Below, in pieces: positions 35,848 to 44,210 of a stretch of 64,000 bases of DNA. The notes below the pieces were generated by a model. It had not been told where the DNA came from, made no database searches, and worked only from the letters and a program-made list of their open reading frames with translations. The DNA is taken from the NCBI GenBank assembly GCA_041447245.1, contig JBGMEA010000027.1, positions 124,001-188,000 of the forward strand, read 5' to 3'. Origin of the DNA: JBGMEA01 sp041447245. Its GTDB lineage: Bacteria; Bacillota; Clostridia; Eubacteriales; Anaerofustaceae. Numbering within the stretch: the first letter of the stretch is position 1; every line of letters begins with the position of its first letter. The position numbers and the translations under genes are program-made.

Positions 35848-37836
35848 TTAAATCGCCGCTGCTGCCAAAAATGCCGATTTCACGGCAGTCGCGATATTGC
35901 CGACGGCATACACATCACCGACCGTATAAATTTCGGTTTCGGGCGCGCAGTGTTTCATCGTGTCGGCTTCCTCTTTGCGTGCTTTCATGCCGAGCGCCAG
36001 CAGTACGGTGTCTGCCTCAAACGAGACATTCTTTCCGGTATTCCCGTCAACGCAGACGACCGAATCAGGTTTAATTTCCTCGAGCTTGCAGTTCAGATGC
36101 AGCGGGATGTTCAGTTCGTTCAGCTTTTCCATCAGATTCTGCATCGCGCCGCTGCTCATCAGATTCATCATATCAGGAGCCATTTCAACCAGCTCCACAT
36201 CTTTACCCTGCTGCTTAAGTCCGATCGCGCTTTCCACTCCGACACTGCCGGCTCCGACAATCACGGTTTTCTTTCCGACCGACACCCGTCCGATATCGGC
36301 ATACGGTGCCCAATGCACATGCGCCAGATCAATTCCTTTTATGTTCGGAATCGCATAATCCGCGCCGATCGCGATTACGATCGCATCATAATTACCCAGA
36401 TCCAACAGCTCTTTTGTTGCCACTGTGTTCAGCATGATCGTTGCGGGTGATTTTTTCGCCTGTATCAATAAATAATCCAGATAGTCTTTCACATCGGCTT
36501 TAAAATCATGCGCGGCAGCATACACCACACATCCTCCGAGATGATCGCTCTTTTCATACAGTGTCACATCATGTCCGCGTTCGCACAGGGTCAGCATCGC
36601 CTGAATCCCTGCGGGACCTCCTCCGACCACCGCCACTTTCTTTTTACTGTCGGCTTTCTCTACACGACCGTTCGGAAATTGCATTTCCTCTCCGAGATAC
36701 GGATTCACCGCACAATTGATCACAGCAGGGATTAAAAGACGCTTCCCGCAATATTGGCATCTCAGGCACGGACGATGATCCTCTTCCTTGCCGAGCGCAT
36801 ATTTTCTCGGCATTTCCGGATCCGCCAGCAACGGTCTGCACATCGCCACAAAGTCTGCTTTTCCGTCTTCAATAATCTGTTCCGCGTCCCGTATGTTCAT
36901 AATCGATCCGACCGTACAGACCAACAGATCGGGGAATGCTTTTTTCACGTCCGCGGCAAAATGCACATTGTACATTCTGTCCATCATATAGTTCTGCCAC
37001 CAGTAGCGCATATAGTCAAATTCCCCGTGCAACCCCGCGGAAACATGCAGGATATCTACTTTGTCTTTGATCATTTCGATATACTTCAGTGTTTCTTCAA
37101 AGTGCATGCCGTCCGGATGAATTTCGTCAGCAGAGATTCGGAACTCAATCACAAAATCTTCCCCGCATTTCGCACGGACATTGTCCAGCACCTCGATTGT
37201 AAAGCGCGCTCTGTTTTCCAACGACCCGCCGTATTCATCGGTTCGTTTGTTGTACAAAGGACTGGAAAATTGAGAAATCAGATTCCCGTGGCCTCCGTGC
37301 AGCATACACATCTGAAATCCGGCGCGTTTGCAGCGAAATGCCGCATCCCCGAATTTTTCGACGGTTTCGTGAATTTTTGCCAAATCCATCTCGATTGTCC
37401 GTATCGGCTCCCGTCCCATCTGTGCCGCACGCATCCGTTCAAATGTCGTGATCATGGACGACGGACTGTATGCCGGATGTCCGGTTTTTTCAAACTGGGA
37501 ATCTTTCCCGTTGTGATTGATTTCCAAGGAAGGCTGCGCCCCATAACTTTTGCACATTTCCACAAATCTCGTCAACGGCAGAATGCAGTCGTCTTTGCCC
37601 AGATCAAGCTGACGTTCTTCGTCGCTCGCTTCTCTGATATCGATAATCGAATTCCCCACATCGATAATTGCCGCGCCTCCCCGTGCAAACGGACGGAAAA
37701 ACTCGACAAACTCCGTCGTCACTTTCCAGTCTCTGCTCGCCAGATTCGGCGACGGCGGTGCCAATTCGATCCTGTTTTTAAATTCTACCCCTCGGATGCG
37801 GATCGGTTCGAATACATGCTGATACTCTGATCCCAT
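35848..37836 (-). CDS. NADH:flavin oxidoreductase / enoate reductase-like flavo-Fe-S protein
   Basis: A 662-residue protein of the 2,4-dienoyl-CoA reductase type. The N-terminal half is an FMN TIM barrel (FEPIRIRGVEFKNRI, LYNKRTDEYGGSLENR). A 4Fe-4S motif follows near residue 345 (CLRCQYC then C 11 residues later in NCAVNP). The C-terminal half has an FAD loop, VAVVGGGPAGIQA, and an NAD loop, VIVGAGSVGVESA. Enoate and bile-acid-type reductases share this layout. The spacing C-x2-C-x2-C is one residue shorter than the usual C-x2-C-x3-C, and HGGHGNLISQF has Asn where many relatives have an aromatic residue. GGGG seven bases upstream supports the ATG. Confidence 0.88.
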   Translation of the reverse strand: MGSEYQHVFEPIRIRGVEFKNRIELAPPSPNLASRDWKVTTEFVEFFRPFARGGAAIIDVGNSIIDIREASDEERQLDLGKDDCILPLTRFVEMCKSYGAQPSLEINHNGKDSQFEKTGHPAYSPSSMITTFERMRAAQMGREPIRTIEMDLAKIHETVEKFGDAAFRCKRAGFQMCMLHGGHGNLISQFSSPLYNKRTDEYGGSLENRARFTIEVLDNVRAKCGEDFVIEFRISADEIHPDGMHFEETLKYIEMIKDKVDILHVSAGLHGEFDYMRYWWQNYMMDRMYNVHFAADVKKAFPDLLVCTVGSIMNIRDAEQIIEDGKADFVAMCRPLLADPEMPRKYALGKEEDHRPCLRCQYCGKRLLIPAVINCAVNPYLGEEMQFPNGRVEKADSKKKVAVVGGGPAGIQAMLTLCERGHDVTLYEKSDHLGGCVVYAAAHDFKADVKDYLDYLLIQAKKSPATIMLNTVATKELLDLGNYDAIVIAIGADYAIPNIKGIDLAHVHWAPYADIGRVSVGKKTVIVGAGSVGVESAIGLKQQGKDVELVEMAPDMMNLMSSGAMQNLMEKLNELNIPLHLNCKLEEIKPDSVVCVDGNTGKNVSFEADTVLLALGMKARKEEADTMKHCAPETEIYTVGDVYAVGNIATAVKSAFLAAAAI

Positions 37837-37951
37837 TTCATTACCCCTTTCGATATTGTATGATAGTTTAGTTATACCATATTATCGCCATCGGTTACAG
37901 ATATGTAATGAAATTTAATCTTTTCTCAGCTCATAATACAACTGCTTTCCT

Positions 37952-38161
37952 TTAATCGATCTTCACCTCTCTGATTGTATTGTTTCTCTCTTTCATTGAC
38001 GGTTCGGAAGCGGAGTCATGCAGATATTCCCCGATGCTGTCGTAGACAGTCATTCCAATGTTTCTGAACTCCTTCGCCGTCTCCTTCGGCAGATGAGCAA
38101 GAAGATGCTCCGCAATGCACAGCTTCTGGCGTACGACTTGTCGAATCAGTTCACTCTTCAT
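37952..38161 (-). CDS. small conserved-looking protein coupled to ArsA-type ATPase
   Basis: A 69-residue, mostly helical, charged protein (MKSELIRQVVRQKLCIAEHL at its start). It has no TM helix and a single Cys. It is not a recognised domain. The ATG lies inside the ArsA stop region (about 11-base overlap) and the preceding GGAGGTG in the ATPase's own last codons serves as its Shine-Dalgarno, so production is coupled to the ATPase. A role as partner or adaptor of the ATPase is inferred from this only. Confidence 0.7.
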   Translation of the reverse strand: MKSELIRQVVRQKLCIAEHLLAHLPKETAKEFRNIGMTVYDSIGEYLHDSASEPSMKERNNTIREVKID

Positions 38162-39329
38162 CTGCCACACCTCCGAAACGAATTACCAAACGATCCTCGT
38201 TAAATTTCGCCTGAATAATCTCCAAAGCCGCAATCGTTCTGGGCAGTGTGATGTTTCGCTTCACATTTCCCGCACGAATGATCAGTTCGTCCCCTTTTTG
38301 GTTCAGCGCCAATTCTTCCTTTTGTACGAAAGGAATCGAAACACCGAGCAAATATTCGTCTCCGTCCTTGATGAACTCCTGTGCCTTCCCGACATATTTG
38401 ATTTCCGCGGGATGATCTTTTGCGAACACAACATCCGCAAGACGATTCACCGCATCCATCCCGACCACTTCGGTTTCAAACAGCGGCGCGTAGTAAATCG
38501 GAATCGGAGAAAAGTTTTCGACAATTTCTTTTTTATATTTCGCCTGAATGTCTTTCCATACCGAGAAATAATTGTCGGTCACATCGTCGGGAATCACCCT
38601 GTTTATCACAATCGCATCGACATTGAAGTCATACAGATTCAGATAAGAGAAACTGCGGAGTGCTTCCTTGACCACCATCTTTTCCGGGTTCACGACAATA
38701 CGGATGCTCGTGACTTCCCGATCCGAAAATACCCGTTTCATTTCATCCAGATCATAATACATCTGATCGATCGCATCGAGCACCTGACCGGACGGCATCG
38801 GTATTTTTAAAAGCGGCTCCATTACGGGTCCCACGACTTTGATGGCTTTCTTCTTGATCGGAAAGAGTTTTTCCATCCACCATCTCAGCATCTCCGGGAA
38901 ACTCAATAGTGCCAGCGTTTCACCCGTCGGGGCACAGTCAATCACAATCACATCATAGGCATTTGTTTTGTAATACTTCAGGATACGAAGCAGACTCAAC
39001 AGATCTTCCATTCCGGGAAACACCGTCAACTCCTCCGTCGTAATATCCTTGACCGCTTTTGCCGTAAACAAATCCGTAAAATACTTCTGAATCACACCCC
39101 AACCTTCTTCCACTTCGTGAATCGTGTCGATTTCCTGTGCCCACAGGTTGGAGGCAAGTTCAATCGGTTCGCTCGATAATTTCATGTCAAACGAATCCCC
39201 GAGGCTGTGTGCGGGATCAGTGCTCACCACCAGAGTTTTCAACCCTTCATCGGCACATTTCGTTGCAGTCGCCGCGGCGATGCTTGTTTTGCCGACTCCG
39301 CCTTTTCCCGTGTATAAGATGATTCTCAT
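38151..39329 (-). CDS. ArsA/Get3-family ATPase with C-terminal HSP20-like domain
   Basis: This 392-residue ATPase has the deviant Walker A GKGGVGKT (residues 8-15), switch I DPAHSLGDSFD, and DCAPTGETLALLSFP (switch II). Residues 315-390 look like the HSP20-like domain fused to some bacterial ArsA homologs (YLLGVSIPFVQKEEL then RNITLPRTI). It has one ATPase half, unlike the duplicated ArsA of arsenite pumps, and no ArsB or ArsR lies nearby. It may act as a Get3-like targeting or chaperone ATPase; this is inference. GGGGG lies eight bases before the ATG. A candidate MarR operator is just upstream. Confidence 0.87.
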   Translation of the reverse strand: MRIILYTGKGGVGKTSIAAATATKCADEGLKTLVVSTDPAHSLGDSFDMKLSSEPIELASNLWAQEIDTIHEVEEGWGVIQKYFTDLFTAKAVKDITTEELTVFPGMEDLLSLLRILKYYKTNAYDVIVIDCAPTGETLALLSFPEMLRWWMEKLFPIKKKAIKVVGPVMEPLLKIPMPSGQVLDAIDQMYYDLDEMKRVFSDREVTSIRIVVNPEKMVVKEALRSFSYLNLYDFNVDAIVINRVIPDDVTDNYFSVWKDIQAKYKKEIVENFSPIPIYYAPLFETEVVGMDAVNRLADVVFAKDHPAEIKYVGKAQEFIKDGDEYLLGVSIPFVQKEELALNQKGDELIIRAGNVKRNITLPRTIAALEIIQAKFNEDRLVIRFGGVADEE

Positions 39330-39365
39330 TTCGTTTCCCCCATTTGTTATAATTTATATTTCTTT

Positions 39366-39390
39366 TATCGAATAGTTCCATTGTCGAAGT
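39366..39390 (-). promoter_or_regulatory. candidate MarR operator upstream of ArsA-type ATPase gene
   Basis: The reverse strand reads ACTTCGACAATGGAACTATT followed by CGATA. It matches the operator before the adjacent marR gene at 18 of 25 positions with no gaps, including both TTCGA half-sites, so one regulator probably binds both. Confidence 0.6.
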
Positions 39391-39418
39391 ATTTGGGTAA
39401 AAAAACTGTCTCATTGTG

Positions 39419-39901
39419 CTATTCAATCGTTATCTTTCTGATCGGTTTTGGATTCGGTTCATTGATATCGGTAGATTGGCTCTTCAAACTTCGAACGATT
39501 TTCATCACCATCCCGGCAAGCAGATCCATTTCTTCTTTGCTCAAAGCGTCTGTCGCGATTTTCAGATATCGGGCGGCGAGTTCTTTCAGGCTGTCAATGA
39601 CCTGTTTTCCGTCTTCCGTCAGCTCCACCACCACAATGCGGCGATCTTCTTCGCTTCGCTCACGCCGAATATAGCCTTTTTTCAAAAGACGTTCCGCAAT
39701 CCCGTTTGCGGTACTCATCGGCACATTGATGTAATCCGCCAATTCCGACATTTTCGTCACTTCTTTTCTCGAAACCAACAGCATGGCAAATAATTCCGAC
39801 TTGGAGAATTTCAGGTCGATATCCATCCATTCTTCGGGGAAGAATAAAAATTTCAGATTGTCTATTGCCAGATCGATGATCTGATCCAGTTCCGTCTTCA
39901 T
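39419..39901 (-). CDS. MarR family transcriptional regulator
   Basis: A 160-residue winged-helix regulator. The recognition region reads TKMSELADYINVPMSTANGI and the wing RRERSEEDRRIVVVELTEDG, both typical MarR. The gene lies 89 bases upstream of the ArsA-type ATPase and is read the same way. Its own -10 box is overlapped by an 8+8 bp inverted repeat, and a related sequence precedes the ATPase gene, so it probably represses both. The ligand is unknown; no Cys motif is present. Confidence 0.9.
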   Translation of the reverse strand: MKTELDQIIDLAIDNLKFLFFPEEWMDIDLKFSKSELFAMLLVSRKEVTKMSELADYINVPMSTANGIAERLLKKGYIRRERSEEDRRIVVVELTEDGKQVIDSLKELAARYLKIATDALSKEEMDLLAGMVMKIVRSLKSQSTDINEPNPKPIRKITIE

Positions 39902-39910
39902 TATTTCACC

Positions 39911-39935
39911 ATTCGAATATTTCTATAATCGAAAT
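39911..39935 (-). promoter_or_regulatory. candidate MarR autoregulatory operator
   Basis: A perfect 8-bp inverted repeat (AATATTTC, seven bases, GAAATATT; 39916-39938 on the forward strand) overlaps the -10 box of marR. The extended sequence recurs upstream of the neighbouring ATPase gene. Confidence 0.65.
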
Positions 39936-39962
39936 ATTATCACGATTTTTCTCTCCTGTCAA
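39934..39962 (-). promoter_or_regulatory. sigma-A promoter of marR
   Basis: TTGACA, 17 bp, TAATAT on the reverse strand, overlapping the operator at its -10 end. Confidence 0.85.
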
Positions 39963-40130
39963 CAGATCGGGATTATTTTCTTTCGTTCACAGGAACCAAA
40001 AATATCGCATATATCTTGAAATGCTTCGACCAAATATCATTTTTCTGTGTTTTTGCGCTATAATGGACTCATACAAAACACAATCGTTCTGACAATAAAG
40101 ACCAAACCGTTCAGACGAAGAGGTGTAACC

Positions 40131-41624
40131 ATGAATGATAATCAAAGGAAAAAACTGTATTTCTCCCTCCCGGACAATGACCCCGTCGGGACCATTCCGT
40201 CACTCATCACGGAAACAGGGAATTACTATGCCGATGAAGTTTCGGAAGAAATGATTACCGGAGGGTATTACGATACGCCCGAGCGCGTGTTTGAGGAAAA
40301 TCATCTGACTGTCCGAACACAGAAAAAGGAACACGGCGTTGTTCTCAGTATTATCACAAAGGATGTTATGGAACCGGATGAGACCGAAATTTGGTCTCAT
40401 GAATTGTCTTCCGACTCGCCTTCGACTTCGGAACTTACCTCTCTGATTTCCGCATCACCGTTCGGTGCAATCCTGGCAGAGAATCAACTGCATCTTCTTG
40501 TTGAGGAAGAATATCAAACGCTTGTCCTGATGCTGGAGGACGAGTGCTCCGAACAAATCAAGCTCACGCTTCGCTTCGGAACTGCCACAAAGAATGAAAA
40601 ATCGGAATCGTTTTGCGAGTTGGAGCTCGATTTGCTTCAGGGAGAACTCTGTTCTCTCGTCGCACTGGCGCACGAATTGTCCCTCAGACATTCCTTGCGC
40701 TATGAATGCTGCGGCATGACTGAACGAGCCCTCATGTCAGACGACGAATCGGATACGATTCAGGCAAAGCAAGAAAACTCCGCTGATTTAAGAGATCCAG
40801 GTTCAAGGGATGCCGCAATGATTCTGCTCGCCCCCAAGATTCCTCAGATATTGCAGGCACAGCATCATTTCCTCCTTCATCCCGACAATCCGGAATCAAT
40901 CCATCAGCTTCGGGTTCGCATCCGGCAGACGAGAGCCCTGCTTTCATTTTTCCGACCGATCCTTCAGGATGAACAATATGAATTTTTAAACACGACGCTC
41001 AGAGATTTCGCCAACCGTTTTTCTCCGCTGCGGGAATATGACGTGCTTTCGGAACAATGGATTCAATTCCGCACCGAGCATCCGCAACTTGCTCTGCAAA
41101 AATCCTGTTTGCATTCCTTTTTACGCAGAAAACGCCAGTCCGAACTGAAAAATGCATTCGCCTATCTTTCCTCGGCACAGAGTACTTCGCTCATCTTTGG
41201 AATATGGCAGGAAATACTGGATCTGTCCGTAAATGAAAAAGGAACGGTTGGATTCTCCGACTTCTCCAAAAAGCGGCTGAAGAAATGGACAGATAGCTTC
41301 GAATCGGGTCTGAAAAAGCTCACCCGTCAGGATGCCACTTTCACCCATTCCCTGCGCATTCTCGGCAAAAAAATCCGTTATGTCCACGAGGCGATGGATG
41401 ATACCAACAAAGAAAAGAAACCCGCCTCTCTGCGTTTCAAAGCCATGCAGACAACGCTCGGTGAAATCAGTGACGCGAACAGAAACAGAGAAATTTTAAC
41501 GGAAGCATCCCGGCGCAGCAAAGACTGCGAATTGATTTACGAAATCGGTCTGATTCTCGGCTATCAGGCATCCCGTTCGCAGGAATTGATGTCCGAATTG
41601 ATTTACGGAAAATCGAAAACATAA
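40131..41624 (+). CDS. CYTH-like and CHAD domain protein
   Basis: A 497-residue protein. Residues 1-210 resemble a CYTH triphosphate-tunnel domain (YYDTPERVFEENHLTVRTQK, and FCELELDLLQGE as a later strand), but the N-terminal ExExK signature is missing (RKKLYFSL stands in its place), so catalysis is doubtful. Residues 235-497 are a CHAD domain with the basic helices HQLRVRIRQTRALLSFF and HSLRILGKKIRYVHEAM, which bind polyphosphate in known cases. A role in polyphosphate or nucleotide triphosphate handling is inferred. AGAGG lies eight or nine bases before the ATG; earlier in-frame starts lack a site. Confidence 0.85.
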   Translation: MNDNQRKKLYFSLPDNDPVGTIPSLITETGNYYADEVSEEMITGGYYDTPERVFEENHLTVRTQKKEHGVVLSIITKDVMEPDETEIWSHELSSDSPSTSELTSLISASPFGAILAENQLHLLVEEEYQTLVLMLEDECSEQIKLTLRFGTATKNEKSESFCELELDLLQGELCSLVALAHELSLRHSLRYECCGMTERALMSDDESDTIQAKQENSADLRDPGSRDAAMILLAPKIPQILQAQHHFLLHPDNPESIHQLRVRIRQTRALLSFFRPILQDEQYEFLNTTLRDFANRFSPLREYDVLSEQWIQFRTEHPQLALQKSCLHSFLRRKRQSELKNAFAYLSSAQSTSLIFGIWQEILDLSVNEKGTVGFSDFSKKRLKKWTDSFESGLKKLTRQDATFTHSLRILGKKIRYVHEAMDDTNKEKKPASLRFKAMQTTLGEISDANRNREILTEASRRSKDCELIYEIGLILGYQASRSQELMSELIYGKSKT

Positions 41625-41771
41625 AGTAATAGAGGAATACTCGCTGGGTTTCTGACAACGCCGGATCGAAACCGGAATTGATCTCACCATGAAGTCCTTT
41701 GATTTTTGTTGGAAACCGTTGATATCGAACTCCGTAAACTTTGATTCTTATATAATAACAACGAGGTGATC

Positions 41772-42491
41772 ATGACGAAAGAACTCCATTTAGACACAAC
41801 CGTCTGGGAATTATTCCCGGAAGCACAATTTTCGACAGTGCTCGCACAGGCAATCGATAACACCGAGCTTGCTCTCGGCAAAAAGCGCGGCAGATTAAAC
41901 GCATCCCTGCATGGCGGATGCATCCAGGTTCATAAATATCTCGATCATGAAGCGCTCGAAACCAATCCTTTGATTCAGATATGGAACGAAGCATTTCGAA
42001 AACTTTCTTATTCCGGGCAGACGATTTCTTCCGTGGAAACATTGTTTCGCAGAGCGATAACACCGCAAGCAGAGCTTGTCGAAAATCCTCTGACAGATAT
42101 TATTCACACCATTGCAATGATCTGGGCGCTGCCGATTGCAGGGTTTGATCTCGATCAGGTACAGGGCAGCATTCGCTTGGGAATCATCAAGCAGGCACAA
42201 TCTTTCATAACGGATGACGGAAGAACTGCGCACACGGGAAACGGAGCATTGTGTTTTACAGATGACGAAGGTATCCTGCAGATTGCCTGGACGGATCAGA
42301 TCGCAAAACGTACAGCGATCACACAAGACACAAAAAACGCCATTCTGATTACCAGTCTGATCGATGCCGCGCGCGACAGAGAGCTGAAAGCATCCCTCGG
42401 GACTTTTGCGAGATCGGTCACCGGATTTCTGGGCGGAGAAGCAAGCTCGGCGATATTGGACATCGGAAACCCCACGCTTTTCTTTCTTTGA
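41772..42491 (+). CDS. B3/B4 tRNA-binding-domain protein
   Basis: This 239-residue protein resembles stand-alone copies of the B3/B4 domain of phenylalanyl-tRNA synthetase beta chain. NPLTDIIHTIAMIWALPIAGFDLDQVQGSIRL matches the usual NPLVDLNNLVSL..PVGAYDLD region, here seen in two shorter pieces. In PheRS the domain edits mischarged tRNA; free-standing forms are of unknown function and may be trans-editors. The ATG has GAGG five bases upstream. A TATAAT lies about 20 bases before it. It is followed by the DUF1214 gene after 87 bases. Confidence 0.75.
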   Translation: MTKELHLDTTVWELFPEAQFSTVLAQAIDNTELALGKKRGRLNASLHGGCIQVHKYLDHEALETNPLIQIWNEAFRKLSYSGQTISSVETLFRRAITPQAELVENPLTDIIHTIAMIWALPIAGFDLDQVQGSIRLGIIKQAQSFITDDGRTAHTGNGALCFTDDEGILQIAWTDQIAKRTAITQDTKNAILITSLIDAARDRELKASLGTFARSVTGFLGGEASSAILDIGNPTLFFL

Positions 42492-42578
42492 CACACGATT
42501 TCTATTTGGAAAAATATTTCATTATGAATGTGCTTATTCCGTAATGCATACAGAAGAACAGCAGGAGGCAAGCATCCA

Positions 42579-43244
42579 ATGAGCCGAAAAGCATACAACT
42601 ATCTGATCATCGTCAGCGGTATTGTCTGCACTTATGTCCTGATCAAATCCGTTTTTTTCATCCAGACGAGACTGATACGAACGGATGTCATTCAAGGCGT
42701 CCTTGTCGGGTTCGGATTGGCAATCGCCACAGCCTATCTGATCTCAAAATTCAAATCAAAAAAAACAAACGGCTGGAGTACCCTATACGGATGCGGAGAA
42801 CCCGACAGTAACTTCTTGCAGAGGGCGGCATGCGCATTGGCGTTTCCCGGGCCGATCAATACAACACGTGAGGCGATGTACTGGACGACCAGCGTGGACG
42901 GAGCAAATCATACCCTGTCCGGCACGCATAACTACATCCTGCATTTTCCTGCAGGCGGACTTCCGCCGAATCATGCGTTCTGGTCTCTGACCATGGGAGA
43001 CGCAGGCAACCGATTTGTGGCAAATCCGATCAATCGTTACAGTGTTTCCGACCGTTCCGGTCTCATCCCGAACGCCGACGGTTCTGTCGATATCCACATT
43101 CGGAATACCGCTCCCGAAAGGCAGGAGTCCAACTGGCTGCCTGCTCCTGCCGGAGAGTTCATTTTATGGCTGCGCGTGTATATGCCAGATGATCCCATTC
43201 TGAGCGGGAAATACATCGTGCCGCCGGTTACGGAGGTGTGGTAA
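42579..43244 (+). CDS. membrane-anchored DUF1214 protein
   Basis: A 221-residue protein with two TM helices (about residues 6-26 and 36-55) and a C-terminal DUF1214 domain ending NWLPAPAGEFILWLRVYMPDD, where the Trp-Leu-Pro-Ala-Pro motif is diagnostic. In most species DUF1214 is the C-terminal half of a DUF1254-DUF1214 protein. Here the DUF1254 half is the next gene, and the stop and start overlap (TAATG). AGGAGG about ten bases before the ATG supports the start. Function of the family is unknown. Confidence 0.82.
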   Translation: MSRKAYNYLIIVSGIVCTYVLIKSVFFIQTRLIRTDVIQGVLVGFGLAIATAYLISKFKSKKTNGWSTLYGCGEPDSNFLQRAACALAFPGPINTTREAMYWTTSVDGANHTLSGTHNYILHFPAGGLPPNHAFWSLTMGDAGNRFVANPINRYSVSDRSGLIPNADGSVDIHIRNTAPERQESNWLPAPAGEFILWLRVYMPDDPILSGKYIVPPVTEVW

Positions 43245-43825
43245 TGGAACAGATGCGATATGAACACCTGCTGATTTTTTGTTCGATTGCGCTTGTGGTA
43301 TGGTTTCTGATCCTCTACTTTCTGCCGCGTATGATCATCGGGGTCTACAAAAGAGCCATCCTTGTCAAAGGATTCGGAGACGGATCGATCCCGCTCAACA
43401 CGCTTTATATGCAATCGGAGAAACTCTTCACGAATCCCCTTCAGGCGTCCGGTTCATCGTTATCGACCACAGGGGTAAACCGCGATACGCTGATAACAAT
43501 CGGCTGGCTGGATCTTCGAGACGCGCCGCAGCTTCTGCATGTACCTGATATGGCAGGTCGCTATTACAGCGTACAGTTGACCGATCCGAGAAAAAACACC
43601 GTGTTTGCCTACGTCGGCAAACGCACGACTGGCACCGCTTCCAGAGAGTATCTCATCTGCGGCCCGAATTGGAATGGGGTCTTGCCGGATGGAGTCTCCC
43701 GCATTTCCGCACCGACCGATTCCGTACTGATCATCGGTCGCGTTTTGGTCGAAAACGACAGCGATCTACACAATGCTTACGCGCTCGCAAAACAGATTCA
43801 GCTGTCTTCATCAACACAAACGTAA
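43244..43825 (+). CDS. membrane-anchored DUF1254 protein
   Basis: A 193-residue protein with one TM helix (about residues 8-30) and a DUF1254 domain: NRDTLITIGWLDLRDAPQLL, then HVPDMAGRYYSVQLTDP, GKRTTGTASREYLICGPNW and APTDSVLIIGRVLVEND. All are typical of the family. It is coupled to the DUF1214 gene. Together the two rebuild the usual two-domain protein as two membrane-tethered subunits, probably facing outside; this topology is inferred. Confidence 0.83.
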   Translation: MEQMRYEHLLIFCSIALVVWFLILYFLPRMIIGVYKRAILVKGFGDGSIPLNTLYMQSEKLFTNPLQASGSSLSTTGVNRDTLITIGWLDLRDAPQLLHVPDMAGRYYSVQLTDPRKNTVFAYVGKRTTGTASREYLICGPNWNGVLPDGVSRISAPTDSVLIIGRVLVENDSDLHNAYALAKQIQLSSSTQT

Positions 43826-43867
43826 TTCCAATGCGCCTTGGTCTGTCTTTTGAAATGATCAAAATAG

Positions 43868-44068
43868 CTTACTGATGAGCAAATTCCTTTCATTTCTCAA
43901 ATACTGATGATAGCGAGTGTTCGGGATGCAATAACTTCGGATCAATCCTATCGAAACGCTCTTTCGCAAGAAGAAGCTTTAATCGAGTTGGAACAGGGCA
44001 AAGGCACGCATTTTTCTCCTGCGGTAACAGAAGTCTTTATCCGTTTGATGAACCGTCATTCCGTGTAA
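43868..44068 (+). pseudogene. remnant of an HD-GYP c-di-GMP phosphodiesterase gene (3' end only)
   Basis: One open frame of 66 codons, absent a proper start, translates to LTDEQIPFISQILMIASVRD then AITSDQSYRNALSQEEALIE and continues to GKGTHFSPAVTEVFIRLM before a stop. This is the C-terminal end of an HD-GYP domain, where the family reads ADVFDALTSDRPYR and GTQFDP. The Asp expected in the VADVFDA segment is lost, and no HD or GYP part lies upstream in any frame. An internal ATG (43907) could give 53 residues, but no gene of this kind is functional at that length. Confidence 0.78.
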
Positions 44069-44153
44069 AATCTCATATAACGAGGATATCGTGCGTTATC
44101 CTAACGGTTCGCACGATGTCAAACAGTCATCGTTTCAAACTCAAATTTTCACG

Positions 44154-44190
44154 CAAACAGCGGCAGTATGATTAATACCGCCGCTGTTTG
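44154..44190 (-). terminator. strong hairpin after the hydrolase gene
   Basis: CAAACAGCGGC pairs with GCCGCTGTTTG around an AT-rich loop. The flanking T-tract is poor on either strand, so this may be a weak or factor-assisted terminator. Confidence 0.55.
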
Positions 44191-44210
44191 TCGGAGATCA
44201 ACGATGCATC

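Noticed and set aside
42528..42578. Longer start for the DUF1214 gene
   Set aside because: No Shine-Dalgarno upstream, and the extra 17 residues do not fit a membrane N-terminus.
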